Of a stretch of DNA of 64,000 nt, positions 1 through 8,487 are shown one piece after another. The stretch lies in NCBI RefSeq assembly GCF_000308815.1, contig NZ_BAFX01000080.1:1-64000 (forward strand), written 5' to 3'. The translations under genes were made by a program, and so were the position numbers. How positions within the stretch are numbered: position 1 is the first letter of the stretch; every line of letters begins with the position of its first letter. A model generated the notes under the pieces. That model saw only the letters and a program-made list of their open reading frames with translations. It searched no databases and had not been told where the DNA came from. Source of the DNA: Nocardia concava NBRC 100430. GTDB taxonomy: Bacteria > Actinomycetota > Actinomycetes > Mycobacteriales > Mycobacteriaceae.

Positions 1-763
1 GCTTCAGGCCCGCCTCGTGCAGATAGTCGTAGAACGCCTTCACCACGGCGGGATGCTGCTGCACGAACTCGTTGCGCACGGCCCAGATCGCGTAGTTCTG
101 TGAGCCGATATCGCCGCCGCTGACCAGGAAATGCTCACCGGAATTGGCGCGCTCGGAAATGGAATAGGTCGACCAGGTCGCCCACGCGTCGACCTGCCCG
201 GAGTGCAGCACCGCGGCACTCTGGTTGGGCTGCAGGTAGACCCGGGTCACCGCGGAGGCCGGGACATTGTCGCGGGCGAGGGCCTTGAGCAGCAGATACT
301 CACTGGATCCGCCGTGCCACACGACGACCTTCTTGCCGGCCAGATCCGCGACGGTCTTGATGCCCGAGGAGTCCTTGACCAGGATGCCCTCCGCGACCTT
401 GTCCGGTGCGACGGCCGCGAACAGCTTGAAGCCGGGCTTCTGCGCCAGCGCCGCGATGGCCGAAGTGATCGATCCTTGCGCGACGTCGAGCTGATTGTTG
501 TCCAGTGCCTGCGCCGCCGGGGCGAACGGGCCGGAGGTGCCGGTCCATTCGACCTTCGCGCCGACCTTGGCCAGCGCGGCGTCCAGGCTGCCGTCCTTCT
601 TGCCCAACGCCAGCGCGCCGGAGTTGCCCGGATCGGGAATTCGGATGGTGATGGCCGCATCCGCGGCGCCGCCCTTCGAGTCGTGCGCCGTGGAGCACGC
701 GGAGGCGACGGCGGTGAGGGCGATGGCGGCCAGGACGAAGGTGCGTTTGACGAGTGCGGCCAT
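1..763 (-). CDS. SsuA/NMT1-like ABC transporter substrate-binding lipoprotein (partial, C-terminus outside window)
   Basis: This looks like the periplasmic-type binding component of an aliphatic-sulfonate, nitrate or taurine-class ABC importer, anchored in the membrane as a lipoprotein. The first 23 residues form a signal peptide ending in the lipobox VASAC, with Cys23 as the lipidation site. The body reads as an SBP_bac_3/NMT1 fold, with segments such as DVAQGSITSAIAAL and KKVVVWHGGSSEYLLLKAL. 254 codons are visible and the gene runs off the left edge. It starts 28 nt after the DszB-like gene ends and is very probably co-transcribed with it. A sulfonate or sulfinate ligand is an inference from that neighbour; the permease and ATPase genes would have to lie outside the window. 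Confidence 0.85.
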   Translation of the reverse strand, partial: MAALVKRTFVLAAIALTAVASACSTAHDSKGGAADAAITIRIPDPGNSGALALGKKDGSLDAALAKVGAKVEWTGTSGPFAPAAQALDNNQLDVAQGSITSAIAALAQKPGFKLFAAVAPDKVAEGILVKDSSGIKTVADLAGKKVVVWHGGSSEYLLLKALARDNVPASAVTRVYLQPNQSAAVLHSGQVDAWATWSTYSISERANSGEHFLVSGGDIGSQNYAIWAVRNEFVQQHPAVVKAFYDYLHEAGLK

Positions 764-791
764 GGGATTCTCCGAATAGTCGTGGGGCGGT

Positions 792-1808
792 TCAGCGTTC
801 GGCGGCGCGGGCGCGCACCAGGGCGCGGGCGGCGGCCAGGGGTTCGGCGGCGGTCCAGGCGGCGATGTCCACCGGGTTCGCCAGGAAGCCGTGCTCGCGC
901 AGGAACCTCTCCTGCCGGGAGAGCAGTTCCAGGCGGTCCTCGGACAGGTCCAGGCGCAGGTCGGCGCTGTCGGTCCAGGCGTAGGCCCCGGCGACTCCGG
1001 TTGCGCCCGCGCCGGTTTCGGCGGCCAGGATGCGCGAGACGTCGGCCGGATGCGCCGCGGCCCACTCGGCGGCCTCGATCAGTACCGCGAGGAAGCGCAC
1101 CACGATCTCCGGATGCTCGTCGAGCAGGCGCTGGTGCACGGTGACCGGGCGCGGGGTGCCGTTGTTGATCCGGACCGTCCGATCCGGGAAGGAGTCCAGG
1201 TCGATCGCGATCACGGCGTCGTAGCGCGCGGCGGTCTCGACGGCCAAGGCGCCCTTGACATATACCGCGTCCACCCGCCCGGCGGTGAGCGCTTCCAATT
1301 CCGCGACCCACTGCGGCGCGTGCGGTGCCGCCTCGATATCGACGGGCACCACGTCGCCGAGTGTGAGACCGGCGGCCCCGAGCGCCCCGGCGAATCCGGC
1401 CAGCGCCATGGCCCGCCAGAAGTCGATGGCGATGGCGCGCTGCGGAATCGCGACCCGCGCGCCCGCCAGCTGTGCCGGTGCGGCGATGGCGCTGTCGCGG
1501 CGCACCAGGATCGCCTGCCGCTCCTCGATCCAGGTCAGACCGATCAACCGGGTCGGTTCGCCATTGCCGCGGGTCCACAGCGCCGGCACATTGCCGCCCT
1601 CCCGGAACAGGCCGGTGAGCGCATGGGTGAAGTGATCCTCGGGCGACCGGCCGCCACCCGCGTCCTGCAGCGAGCGCACCTGGATCCCGTCCGGAGCGAA
1701 CTCCTCGGTGAACCAGCCACGATCCGCGGCGATACCGGTGGCGGTCGGCACCGGACAACGGGTGAACCACAGGGTGTCGAGCGTCGATGACAGAGCGGAA
1801 GCGGACAT
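792..1808 (-). CDS. DszB-like sulfinate desulfinase / NMT1-fold protein
   Basis: The 338-residue protein resembles DszB, the 2'-hydroxybiphenyl-2-sulfinate desulfinase of the 4S dibenzothiophene pathway, which has the fold of a substrate-binding protein but acts in the cytoplasm. There is no signal peptide. The N-terminal FTRCPVPTA matches the DszB region around its nucleophilic Cys27. The later DHFTHALTGLFREGG matches the stretch holding DszB His60 and Arg70. The corresponding residues here are Cys18, His59 and Arg69, and the His-Arg spacing of 10 is the same as in DszB. The ATG at 1808 was chosen because the alignment begins there. It is first in a two-gene unit with the SsuA-like lipoprotein and divergent from an IclR regulator. 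The real substrate is unknown. An ABC-type binding protein without an enzyme activity is the alternative. Confidence 0.7.
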   Translation of the reverse strand: MSASALSSTLDTLWFTRCPVPTATGIAADRGWFTEEFAPDGIQVRSLQDAGGGRSPEDHFTHALTGLFREGGNVPALWTRGNGEPTRLIGLTWIEERQAILVRRDSAIAAPAQLAGARVAIPQRAIAIDFWRAMALAGFAGALGAAGLTLGDVVPVDIEAAPHAPQWVAELEALTAGRVDAVYVKGALAVETAARYDAVIAIDLDSFPDRTVRINNGTPRPVTVHQRLLDEHPEIVVRFLAVLIEAAEWAAAHPADVSRILAAETGAGATGVAGAYAWTDSADLRLDLSEDRLELLSRQERFLREHGFLANPVDIAAWTAAEPLAAARALVRARAAER

Positions 1809-1883
1809 GGGGACGATGGTGCCATGCAGGCCAGATAATCCACGATATGGAATCAGTGGGATTCTTACTGCGAGACGGTTTTT

Positions 1884-1910
1884 CAATCCTTCCACATTGT
1901 GGAAGGATTG
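1884..1910. promoter_or_regulatory. Perfect 27-bp palindrome (13-bp arms) at the iclR start, probable operator
   Basis: Arms 1884-1896 and 1898-1910 are exact reverse complements around a single T (left arm CAATCCTTCCACA). The right arm contains GGAAGGA, which is the ribosome-binding site of the IclR gene starting at 1915. IclR proteins commonly bind such palindromes in divergent promoters. Here the site could repress the regulator itself and influence the desulfinase unit starting at 1808. Folded as RNA, it would also hide the ribosome-binding site. Confidence 0.7.
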
Positions 1911-1914
1911 CGGC

Positions 1915-2718
1915 GTGACCACAGATACGGCCAAGCCCCGTGAGGGTGCCCAGGCGGTCCATCGGACGCTCGCGCTGCTGCGCGCGTTCGGGGACAGCCC
2001 GAACGACCTGTCGGCGTCGGACCTGGCGCGCCGCCTGGGGCTGGCCTTGTCGACGACCCACCGTCTCCTGCAAGCGATGACCTCGACCGGATTCCTCGAG
2101 CAGGACACCGACACCGCGCGCTACCGGCTCGGGCCGACCGTGGCCGAACTCGGCCGCGCCGCCTACTACCGTCGCGGATTGCACCGCGCCGAGCCGGAAT
2201 TGGCCGAGCTGTCGCGCCGCACCGGCGTCGTCGCCGACCTCGCCGTGCGCGTCGGCGCACATGCGGTCATCCTGGTCGGCGGTTCGCTCGAGGGCGACAA
2301 TCGCCGCACGCTGCGCCGCCCACTGCATTCGACCGCCCTGGGCAAGGTGCTGCTGGCCTGGTCGGATCTCACCGACGAACAGATCGCCGCCCTCTCACCG
2401 CTAACCGCGCTGACCGACCGCACCATCACCGATCCGCGGACCCTGCTCGACGAACTGACCACCGTCCGCGCCAACGGCTTCGCCCTCAACGACGGCGAAT
2501 CAGCCTCGGGCGTCCGCTCGATCGCCGTCCCCGTCCTCGACGCCGACAACCACGCCCGCTTCGCCCTGGCACTGCGCTCCTCACCGGAAATCCTGATCGA
2601 CACCCGACTGGACTGGTTCATCGAACAGGCCGCCGCCTGCGCGGCCGCCCTCGAAGTGGTCCTGCTCTCCCCCGGCCAACGCCGTTCCACCTCGCGCGTC
2701 CCGCTCACCCCGCACTGA
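1915..2718 (+). CDS. IclR-family transcriptional regulator
   Basis: A 267-residue DNA-binding regulator with the usual IclR layout. An N-terminal winged helix-turn-helix covers about residues 10-75 (AVHRTLALLRAFGDSP, LSASDLARRLGLALSTTHRLL). The C-terminal effector-binding GAF-like domain follows, with LHSTALGKVLLAW and the terminal GVRSIAVPVLD segment. The GTG at 1915 is preceded by GGAAGGA with a 7-nt gap and lies just behind the palindrome. The gene is divergent from the DszB-like/SsuA-like pair, so it is the likely regulator of that unit. Its effector cannot be read from the sequence. Confidence 0.9.
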   Translation: MTTDTAKPREGAQAVHRTLALLRAFGDSPNDLSASDLARRLGLALSTTHRLLQAMTSTGFLEQDTDTARYRLGPTVAELGRAAYYRRGLHRAEPELAELSRRTGVVADLAVRVGAHAVILVGGSLEGDNRRTLRRPLHSTALGKVLLAWSDLTDEQIAALSPLTALTDRTITDPRTLLDELTTVRANGFALNDGESASGVRSIAVPVLDADNHARFALALRSSPEILIDTRLDWFIEQAAACAAALEVVLLSPGQRRSTSRVPLTPH

Positions 2719-2730
2719 CCAACCGCAAGG

Positions 2731-4107
2731 TCAGCGGTCGCGATCGTTGCGCCATTGCTTGGTGACGCGGCCGATTTCGGTGACCGGGTCTTCCCCGTAG
2801 AGCCATTCGCGCGCGATTCGATGCCAGTTGTTGGTGGTGCGCAACTGGCCGAGCGCGGCGAAGGTGAAAAGGTCTGCGCGGCGGGAGAAGACGTGTTCGG
2901 GTGGCAGCAGTTGCCGACGCATGCCACGAAATTCGGCGGCTCTGGGGTCGATGGCCATGACCACCGCGCCGGTCGCCAGTTCCGGGGTGACCGTGATCTC
3001 CTCGTCCAGCAGATGCCATCCCGCTGCGGCCCAGACGTATTCGAGGCATTCCTCGGGTGTGACGCCCGAGGCGGGATCGATGATGCCGCGGCGTACCCAG
3101 TGTTCGAACAGGTCGTCGGTGCGGCGTTCGCACGCGGCGCGCAGGCCGGTGCGCTCGTATTCCACGTCGACAGCATCCATCCGGTGGTACAGCCCGAAAT
3201 CGACGAAACCCACACGGCCACCGGCATCGAGCAGGATATTGCCGGGGTGCGGGTCGCCGCAGAATTCGCAGTCGGTGAAGAGTGAGGTGACATAGAAGCG
3301 GTAGACGAGTTCACCGATGTGATCGCGATCGGCGTCCGGCAGGGCTCGAATACCGTCGAAGGACTTCCCTTCCAGGAACTCGGTCACCAGAACGTGGTCG
3401 CCGCAATACTCTTCGACGCTGTCGGGCACCACGATGAACGGATGGTCGCGGTAGCGTGCCGCGACCCGATGCTGTGTCGCGGCCTCGCGCGCGTAATCGA
3501 GTTCACCGTTGATATTGCGGGCGATCTCGTCCAGTACGGCGGCGTCCCCGGCGCTGGGCAGCACCGATCTCAGTAGCCCGCTGAGCATTTCGAGATTGCG
3601 CATATCCGCCCGCACCGCGGCATCCACGCCCGGGTATTTCACCTTCACCGCCACCGCGCGCCCGTCCCGCAGCCGCGCCCGGTACACCTGCCCGATCGAG
3701 GCCGCAGCGACCGGTGTCTCGTCGAATTCGGCGAATACGCGCGCGAGCGGGCCCAAATCGCCCTCGAGGACCTTGCGCATCCCGGCGAACGGCACCGCCG
3801 GCGCACGGTCGCGCAGTTCGGCGAGCTTGGCGCGGAACAACTCCCGATGCGATTCCGGCACCAGGTCCAGGTCCAGTACCGACAGCATCTGGCCCAGCTT
3901 CATGGCCGCGCCCCGCATGCTGCCCAGCACGGTGACCAGCTGCTGCGCGGCCTGCAGGGCCGAGCGCTCCGCGAGAATCCGCCGAGCCTGTTCGGGCTGG
4001 CCGATCATCGACAGCCGCGTCCCGACTCCCCGGGCCGCCTGCCCGGCCGCCAGCCGTCCCAGCCGACCGCCGCGCGCGATCCGGCCCTTCGGCATCCTGT
4101 CGGCCAT
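2731..4107 (-). CDS. ABC1/AarF (UbiB-like) atypical kinase family protein
   Basis: A 458-residue member of the ABC1/ADCK/UbiB protein-kinase-like family. The KxGQ motif of the family is present as AMKLGQMLSVLDLDLVPE near residue 70. It is followed by the alanine-rich nucleotide loop AAASIGQVYRA, the lysine strand VAVKVKYPG, and the catalytic-type CGDPHPGNILLD and VDFGL motifs. UbiB proteins support quinone biosynthesis or lipid homeostasis. Actinobacteria use menaquinone, so the exact role here is open. The ATG at 4107 has an upstream GGGAGG. The gene is divergent from the TetR gene at 4210, and the TetR operator candidate lies between them. Confidence 0.88.
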   Translation of the reverse strand: MADRMPKGRIARGGRLGRLAAGQAARGVGTRLSMIGQPEQARRILAERSALQAAQQLVTVLGSMRGAAMKLGQMLSVLDLDLVPESHRELFRAKLAELRDRAPAVPFAGMRKVLEGDLGPLARVFAEFDETPVAAASIGQVYRARLRDGRAVAVKVKYPGVDAAVRADMRNLEMLSGLLRSVLPSAGDAAVLDEIARNINGELDYAREAATQHRVAARYRDHPFIVVPDSVEEYCGDHVLVTEFLEGKSFDGIRALPDADRDHIGELVYRFYVTSLFTDCEFCGDPHPGNILLDAGGRVGFVDFGLYHRMDAVDVEYERTGLRAACERRTDDLFEHWVRRGIIDPASGVTPEECLEYVWAAAGWHLLDEEITVTPELATGAVVMAIDPRAAEFRGMRRQLLPPEHVFSRRADLFTFAALGQLRTTNNWHRIAREWLYGEDPVTEIGRVTKQWRNDRDR

Positions 4108-4167
4108 CCGAACCTCCCGGCCTTGTCGCGCAACAAGATACCCGACCGGGTTCGATCTTCGGTCGCT

Positions 4168-4188
4168 AAAATGAGGATCGCTCATTTT
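4168..4188. promoter_or_regulatory. Inverted repeat AAAATGAG-N5-CTCATTTT, probable TetR operator
   Basis: Exact 8-bp arms (4168-4175 and 4181-4188) separated by 5 bp lie 21 bp before the TetR start and 60 bp before the divergent AarF-like start. The size, symmetry and divergent position fit a TetR-family operator acting on both genes. The only alternative TetR start (ATG at 4171) would lie inside the repeat and has no ribosome-binding site. Confidence 0.65.
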
Positions 4189-4209
4189 CTTCGCAGCAAG
4201 GAGGCCGCG

Positions 4210-4857
4210 ATGCCGCCGAAGGCTGTGCGCCAACGCCGCCGACCCACCCAGGAACGGTCCAAGGCGACCCGGGATCACATTCTCGACACCGCCGCCAGGC
4301 TTTTCGGGGAGCGCGGCATCGCCGACACCTCGACCAATCGGATCGCGGCCGAGGCGAAGGTGAGCATCGGGACGCTGTACCGGTATTTCTCCGATCGCGG
4401 CGTCATTGTCGAGGAACTGCTCGACCGGCTGCTCGAGAACATCGAAATCCGCTTCACCCAATGGGTTTCGGGCGTCTCGCGGCAACCGCTGCCACAATTG
4501 CTGGCGTCGAAGGAGCAGGTCTTCACCGAATTGCTCGAGGTGTTCACCGAGGAACTGGTCGCGAACGCGAAACTGGTGCGCGCGCTGGTGGCGGGCGTGC
4601 AGTTCTACAGCAGCGGCCTGCCGGAATTCGAACCCCGCCTGCGGCTGCTGGTCAAGGTCCTGCTGATCCAGATACTCGGCCCGGGCGACGACCACAAATA
4701 CGACACCATGACCTTCGTCCTGATCAACACCGGTTTCGCCAGCGTCCTGCGCGCCTCGGCACTCGAGGTCGGCAGCCAGGAGCGGCAGGACGCCATCGCC
4801 ATGACCGCCCGGATGATCAGCACCTGGATCGAGGCCGAGCTGCGCGCGGCGGGGTGA
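4210..4857 (+). CDS. TetR/AcrR-family transcriptional regulator
   Basis: A 215-residue TetR regulator. The N-terminal domain (residues about 15-70) contains the classic TRDHILDTAARLFGERG helix and a recognition helix region ending GTLYRYFSDR. The C-terminal part is an all-helical ligand and dimer domain of unknown specificity. The ATG at 4210 was chosen because AAGGAGG precedes it by 5 nt. It likely autoregulates through the AAAATGAG/CTCATTTT repeat and may control the divergent AarF-like gene. Confidence 0.9.
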   Translation: MPPKAVRQRRRPTQERSKATRDHILDTAARLFGERGIADTSTNRIAAEAKVSIGTLYRYFSDRGVIVEELLDRLLENIEIRFTQWVSGVSRQPLPQLLASKEQVFTELLEVFTEELVANAKLVRALVAGVQFYSSGLPEFEPRLRLLVKVLLIQILGPGDDHKYDTMTFVLINTGFASVLRASALEVGSQERQDAIAMTARMISTWIEAELRAAG

Positions 4858-4877
4858 ACCCGCGACAGCCGGTGCGG

Positions 4878-5999
4878 TCAGAGCGATCCGCCGCCGCCCA
4901 TGAGCCACGGGTTGAAGGTGCACTCCAGATTCGGATGCCCCGCCGGATCCAGGGCCCGCAGCGCGATCGACAGCGCCCGTGGCGAATACATCATCGTCAG
5001 GTGATCGGACAGGTCCTGCTCGCAGCCGTCCTGCAGCAGGATATTGGTGACCCGCGCACCCGGGCCCGCCTTCAGGAAGGTGAGGTCGACCGGGTTGGTG
5101 ACCTCGTCGTAGCGGGTGCCCACAATGGTGTAGTCGATGCCGGGCACCGTATCCCCGTTGGCATTGAGCTTGTTCACGAAGTCCGAGCCGATGGTCTGCT
5201 GAATTCCCGCATGCCCCACGAAGATCTCGACGAACCCGAGCACGTCGATCCCGAAGTTGTTGATGGCCCGGCCCAATGCGCCGATGCCGTCGAGCGAGGT
5301 GCCGTGATGGGTCGCGCCGAAGGTGACCAGACTGTGCACCTTGGCCGCGCCGCCCTCGAACTTGGTGTACCAGTTCGACATCGCACCGCCTTGGGAGTGC
5401 GCGACCACATCGACCTGGGCCCCGCCGGTGGCGGCCAGCACCCGATCGACGAAGGCGGCCAGCTGTTTCGCCGAGTCCTGGATGTAGCCGGTGCCCATGG
5501 TGCCGGGCAGCACCGAGCCAAGGCCGCCGCCCTGGACCAGGTTGGAGCGCCCGTAATTGAAGGTGAAGGTGCAGAACCCGGCGTCCTTGATGGGCTGGCC
5601 CATGTAGGCGAAGCCGTTGTAGGCGTTCATCCAGGTGCCGTGGACCAGCACCACCGGCCGCGGGTGTTCGGCGCTGGGCTTGCAGTTCCAGTCGTTCGTA
5701 CCGGGCGGCGCGGCATCGGGATTGAACAGCCCGTACGCGAAGGCCGCCAGCCACGAGGTCATGGCCGGTCCGGACCCATTGGTATCGGAGGCGTAGCCGC
5801 CCGAGAGCCCGGAGCTCGAGCCGGAGCCGCCGAAGCAGTCGCCGGAACCGTTGCCCGATCCGGCGCCGCTGCCGGAGGTACAGGCCGATCCCGAACTGGG
5901 CTCCGCGGTGGCGCCGGCGCCGGCGAATCCGACCGCCAGTAGCGAAACCCCCGTCAGGACCGCGGTTCTGACCGTCCTGCGGCGCGTACTTTGTCTCAT
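4878..5999 (-). CDS. Secreted class-2 lipase/esterase (EstA-like alpha/beta hydrolase)
   Basis: A 373-residue exported hydrolase. A long twin-Arg-like N-region (RRRTVRT) and a hydrophobic stretch form a signal peptide cleaved near residue 32. A low-complexity Gly/Ser region (residues 35-75) follows, then the catalytic domain. The oxyanion strand is PVVLVHGTW (116-123). The nucleophile elbow AHSQGG has Ser202, and a C-terminal DHLTMM provides a plausible His. Conserved Cys residues suggest disulfides. Class-2 lipases of this kind hydrolyse short-chain or triacyl esters outside the cell. GGAAGG stands 6 nt before the ATG at 5999. Confidence 0.85.
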   Translation of the reverse strand: MRQSTRRRTVRTAVLTGVSLLAVGFAGAGATAEPSSGSACTSGSGAGSGNGSGDCFGGSGSSSGLSGGYASDTNGSGPAMTSWLAAFAYGLFNPDAAPPGTNDWNCKPSAEHPRPVVLVHGTWMNAYNGFAYMGQPIKDAGFCTFTFNYGRSNLVQGGGLGSVLPGTMGTGYIQDSAKQLAAFVDRVLAATGGAQVDVVAHSQGGAMSNWYTKFEGGAAKVHSLVTFGATHHGTSLDGIGALGRAINNFGIDVLGFVEIFVGHAGIQQTIGSDFVNKLNANGDTVPGIDYTIVGTRYDEVTNPVDLTFLKAGPGARVTNILLQDGCEQDLSDHLTMMYSPRALSIALRALDPAGHPNLECTFNPWLMGGGGSL

Positions 6000-6218
6000 T
6001 TCGTGCCTTCCTTCAGCGCGAGCTGGATTCGAGTTCCGCTGCCGCCGAATGTTTTCCGGCACCGAAACCGGGCTCAAACTAAGCCGCTCCCGGAAGGCCT
6101 CAGAAGGGCTCGCGCCGAACCCTGGATCAGCTCACCAATTTCGAGGCCGATATTCCGTGAGAACTTCCAGATATCGGTCGAATTCCGCGCACCCGGAAGC
6201 AGGGCGGAAAGACTCGGA

Positions 6219-6250
6219 TCCGGAGAGGAAAGACTCCGGAGAGGAAAGAC
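6219..6250 (+). repeat. Exact 16-bp tandem duplication carrying two Shine-Dalgarno-like sequences
   Basis: TCCGGAGAGGAAAGAC occurs at 6219-6234 and again at 6235-6250, directly before the ATG at 6252. Each copy holds GGAGAGGAAAG. The second copy is correctly spaced for the dehydratase start, and the first is a spare upstream purine-rich block. Confidence 0.85.
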
Positions 6251-6251
6251 A

Positions 6252-7265
6252 ATGAACCGTGACACCCTCACCGCCGGAGCCGAGCAGGCCCTGGCGCTCG
6301 TCGGACGGCATTACCGCTGCGCGGAACCCTTCCCGGTGGAGCGGGCCCGCATCCGCGAATTCGCCCGCGCCGTACAGGCCTTCCATCCCGCGCACTGGCA
6401 GGAGGCGGCGGCCGCGCGCCTGGGATTCGATGCCGTGGTCGCCCCGCCCACCTTCGCCGCCGTGGTGTGGCAGCGGGCGCGGCGCGAGGTCCTGGAGAAG
6501 CTGATCACCGGATACCGCCTCGACCGCGTCGTGCACGTGGACCAGACCCTCGACCTCGGCCGCCCGCTGCTGGCCGGGGACCTGCTCACCTGCGACGTGT
6601 ACTTCGAATCCTTCCGGCATTTCCGATCTTTCGACGTCCTCACCCTCACCGCCGTCCTCACCGACCGGCACGGCGTCCAGGTCCAGACCGGCTCCACCGC
6701 GCTGCTGGCGCGCACCGGCAATCACGAGGACACCGGGGCCCGCGAGGCCTTCGCGCGCCCGGGCCGCACCGAGGCCGACGCCATGCTCACCGCCGCGCTG
6801 CGACACACCAGGCCGCCGCGCACCCGCATCGACTTCGACCGGCTCACCGAGGACACCCGGCTGCCCGCCGGGGGCGCCACCCTCAGGGCGCGCGATCTGG
6901 CGAATTACGCACGCGCCGTGGGTGGCCCGCACCCCGAGGACCTCCTGGTCCCCGATGCGCACGACCACCCGCGGACCGTGGTCGCACCCGGCATGCTGGT
7001 CCTGGCGCTGGCCGCCGGATACGTCACCTCCTGGACCCGGGACCCCGCCGCGGTGACCAAATATCGCGCCGAATTCGCCAACCACGTCCACTACCTCACC
7101 GTCCCCTGGGACGAGGACGCCGAGATCGAATTCACCGGCCGGGTCGTCGCGCGCGATGAGCGCCGCCGCACCGCCACCGTCGCGATCGAGGCGAAATCCC
7201 AGGGCCGCAGGCTCTTCGGCTACGCCAGCGCCGAGGTCAGCTTCGCGCCGCCGGTCGCGCGCTGA
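6252..7265 (+). CDS. Fused HadA/HadB-type (3R)-hydroxyacyl-ACP dehydratase (double hot-dog)
   Basis: A 337-residue protein with two hot-dog domains. The N-terminal one (about 1-155) resembles HadA/FAS1 N-terminal dehydratase. The C-terminal one (about 185-330) is MaoC-like, with DLANYARAVGGPHPEDLLVPDAH holding the catalytic Asp and His of an R-hydratase. In mycolate producers HadA and HadB form a heterodimer that dehydrates 3-hydroxyacyl-ACP in FAS-II. Here both modules sit in one chain, so HadB-like catalysis and the HadA-like lid act in cis. The 3' end overlaps the convergent PucR gene by 29 bp. A generic R-specific enoyl-CoA hydratase is the alternative. Confidence 0.8.
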   Translation: MNRDTLTAGAEQALALVGRHYRCAEPFPVERARIREFARAVQAFHPAHWQEAAAARLGFDAVVAPPTFAAVVWQRARREVLEKLITGYRLDRVVHVDQTLDLGRPLLAGDLLTCDVYFESFRHFRSFDVLTLTAVLTDRHGVQVQTGSTALLARTGNHEDTGAREAFARPGRTEADAMLTAALRHTRPPRTRIDFDRLTEDTRLPAGGATLRARDLANYARAVGGPHPEDLLVPDAHDHPRTVVAPGMLVLALAAGYVTSWTRDPAAVTKYRAEFANHVHYLTVPWDEDAEIEFTGRVVARDERRRTATVAIEAKSQGRRLFGYASAEVSFAPPVAR

Positions 7266-8487
7266 CCCCGCGATCGGAGAACGAGCGCGCGATGAGCGCC
7301 GACCGCAACTGCCACAGATCGGCGGTGCGGGTGGGATCGAAACCGGTCAGCTGGCCTATGCGTTTCAGCCGATAGTCCACGGTGTTGGTGTGAATGTGCA
7401 GGACGCGGGCGGTGCGCTGGCGATTGAGATTGTTGCTGATATGGCATCGCAGGGTCTGCAGCAGTTCCGGATGCGCGTCCAGCGGATCCAGTACCGCGCC
7501 CAGGGTTTCGCGGCCCGGGCCCGGCCGGGTGAGCTGATATTCCAGGGCCATATCGGTGAACCGGTAGAGCCCGGCCACGCACTCGAGCCGCTGCACCATG
7601 TCCAGCAGTTCGTGCGCGCGGTCGGTCGCGGCCGGTATCGCCTCCGGGGCGGCGACCACCAGCGCGGCGGTGACGGGCACCCGCGCGGCCGCGGAGAGCC
7701 TGACGATCAGATCGTCCAAGCGCTCATCGGCGAGGGTCGTCGTGGGGATGAGGATGGTGCCGCCGTCCACGCTCAGCAGCGCCAGCGGCGTCTCACCGCA
7801 GCGGGTCGCGAGTTCGGCCTGCAGGCGGCGCAGTTTGCGGCGGGCCACCACCTTGCCGTCGAGCATCGGGTGCTGTTCGTCCGGATGCCCCGGAATCGCA
7901 AGGGCCAGCACGTAATACTCGGCCGCGATCTCGAGACCGCATTCGCGGGCCATGGTCGAGGTCGGATGCCCGCCCAGCAGCGCCGAGGTGAGCGTGTGCA
8001 CGGCGGTGTGGTGCTCGCCGACCACGGCCTTGTGCTCGCGCACGTAGGCGCGGGCGACGGTCGCGCTGATCGTATCCAGCAGTGTCACCACGAGTTTCGC
8101 GCCGTCGATCAGATCCTCGTGATCCTGCGCGGTCGCCCGGGACATGACCCGATCCATGCCGATTTTGAAGCCCTCGTGGATGGAGTGCAGGACGGTGTCG
8201 ATGGGCACGCCCTCGCGCGCCCATCCGGCCGCGGCCTCGGACAGCCTGCCGGTCTTGGCCGGGATGTCCCGGCCGTCGAGCATGCTCACCGCCAACTCCA
8301 GGCACACCCGGGTGACGGTGGTGACCTCACCGGAGATGAGGTCGCCGGGCAGGGTGGCGCACGGGATGACATGGTCGACGAAATGGCCTACCAGCTGCCG
8401 GGATACCGTTCGCACATCTTGCAGCGGGGTGGACATCGGCCGGCCGGAGACGGTCAGGCCCACCCGCGGCGTTCCGTCGGTTGTCAT
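7237..8487 (-). CDS. PucR/CdaR-type helix-turn-helix regulator
   Basis: A 416-residue regulator. The N-terminal two thirds are a sensor region with RsbR/RsbT-like helical character and a GGDEF-like central domain, typical of actinobacterial PucR proteins. The C-terminal PucR HTH_30 domain (about 345-400) contains LRCHISNNLNRQRTARVLHIHTNTVDYRLKRI in pieces characteristic of the family. It ends inside the 3' end of the dehydratase gene and is divergent from the ChoD-like gene, which makes that gene a reasonable target. A second PucR protein of similar plan is encoded at 61325-62563. Confidence 0.85.
   Translation of the reverse strand: MTTDGTPRVGLTVSGRPMSTPLQDVRTVSRQLVGHFVDHVIPCATLPGDLISGEVTTVTRVCLELAVSMLDGRDIPAKTGRLSEAAAGWAREGVPIDTVLHSIHEGFKIGMDRVMSRATAQDHEDLIDGAKLVVTLLDTISATVARAYVREHKAVVGEHHTAVHTLTSALLGGHPTSTMARECGLEIAAEYYVLALAIPGHPDEQHPMLDGKVVARRKLRRLQAELATRCGETPLALLSVDGGTILIPTTTLADERLDDLIVRLSAAARVPVTAALVVAAPEAIPAATDRAHELLDMVQRLECVAGLYRFTDMALEYQLTRPGPGRETLGAVLDPLDAHPELLQTLRCHISNNLNRQRTARVLHIHTNTVDYRLKRIGQLTGFDPTRTADLWQLRSALIARSFSDRGVSARPAARS

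Noticed and set aside
2731..5754. A 1007-residue open frame on the minus strand
   Set aside because: Only its last 458 codons match a family (AarF-like, from 4107). The rest is an out-of-frame reading of the lipase and TetR genes, kept open by high GC.
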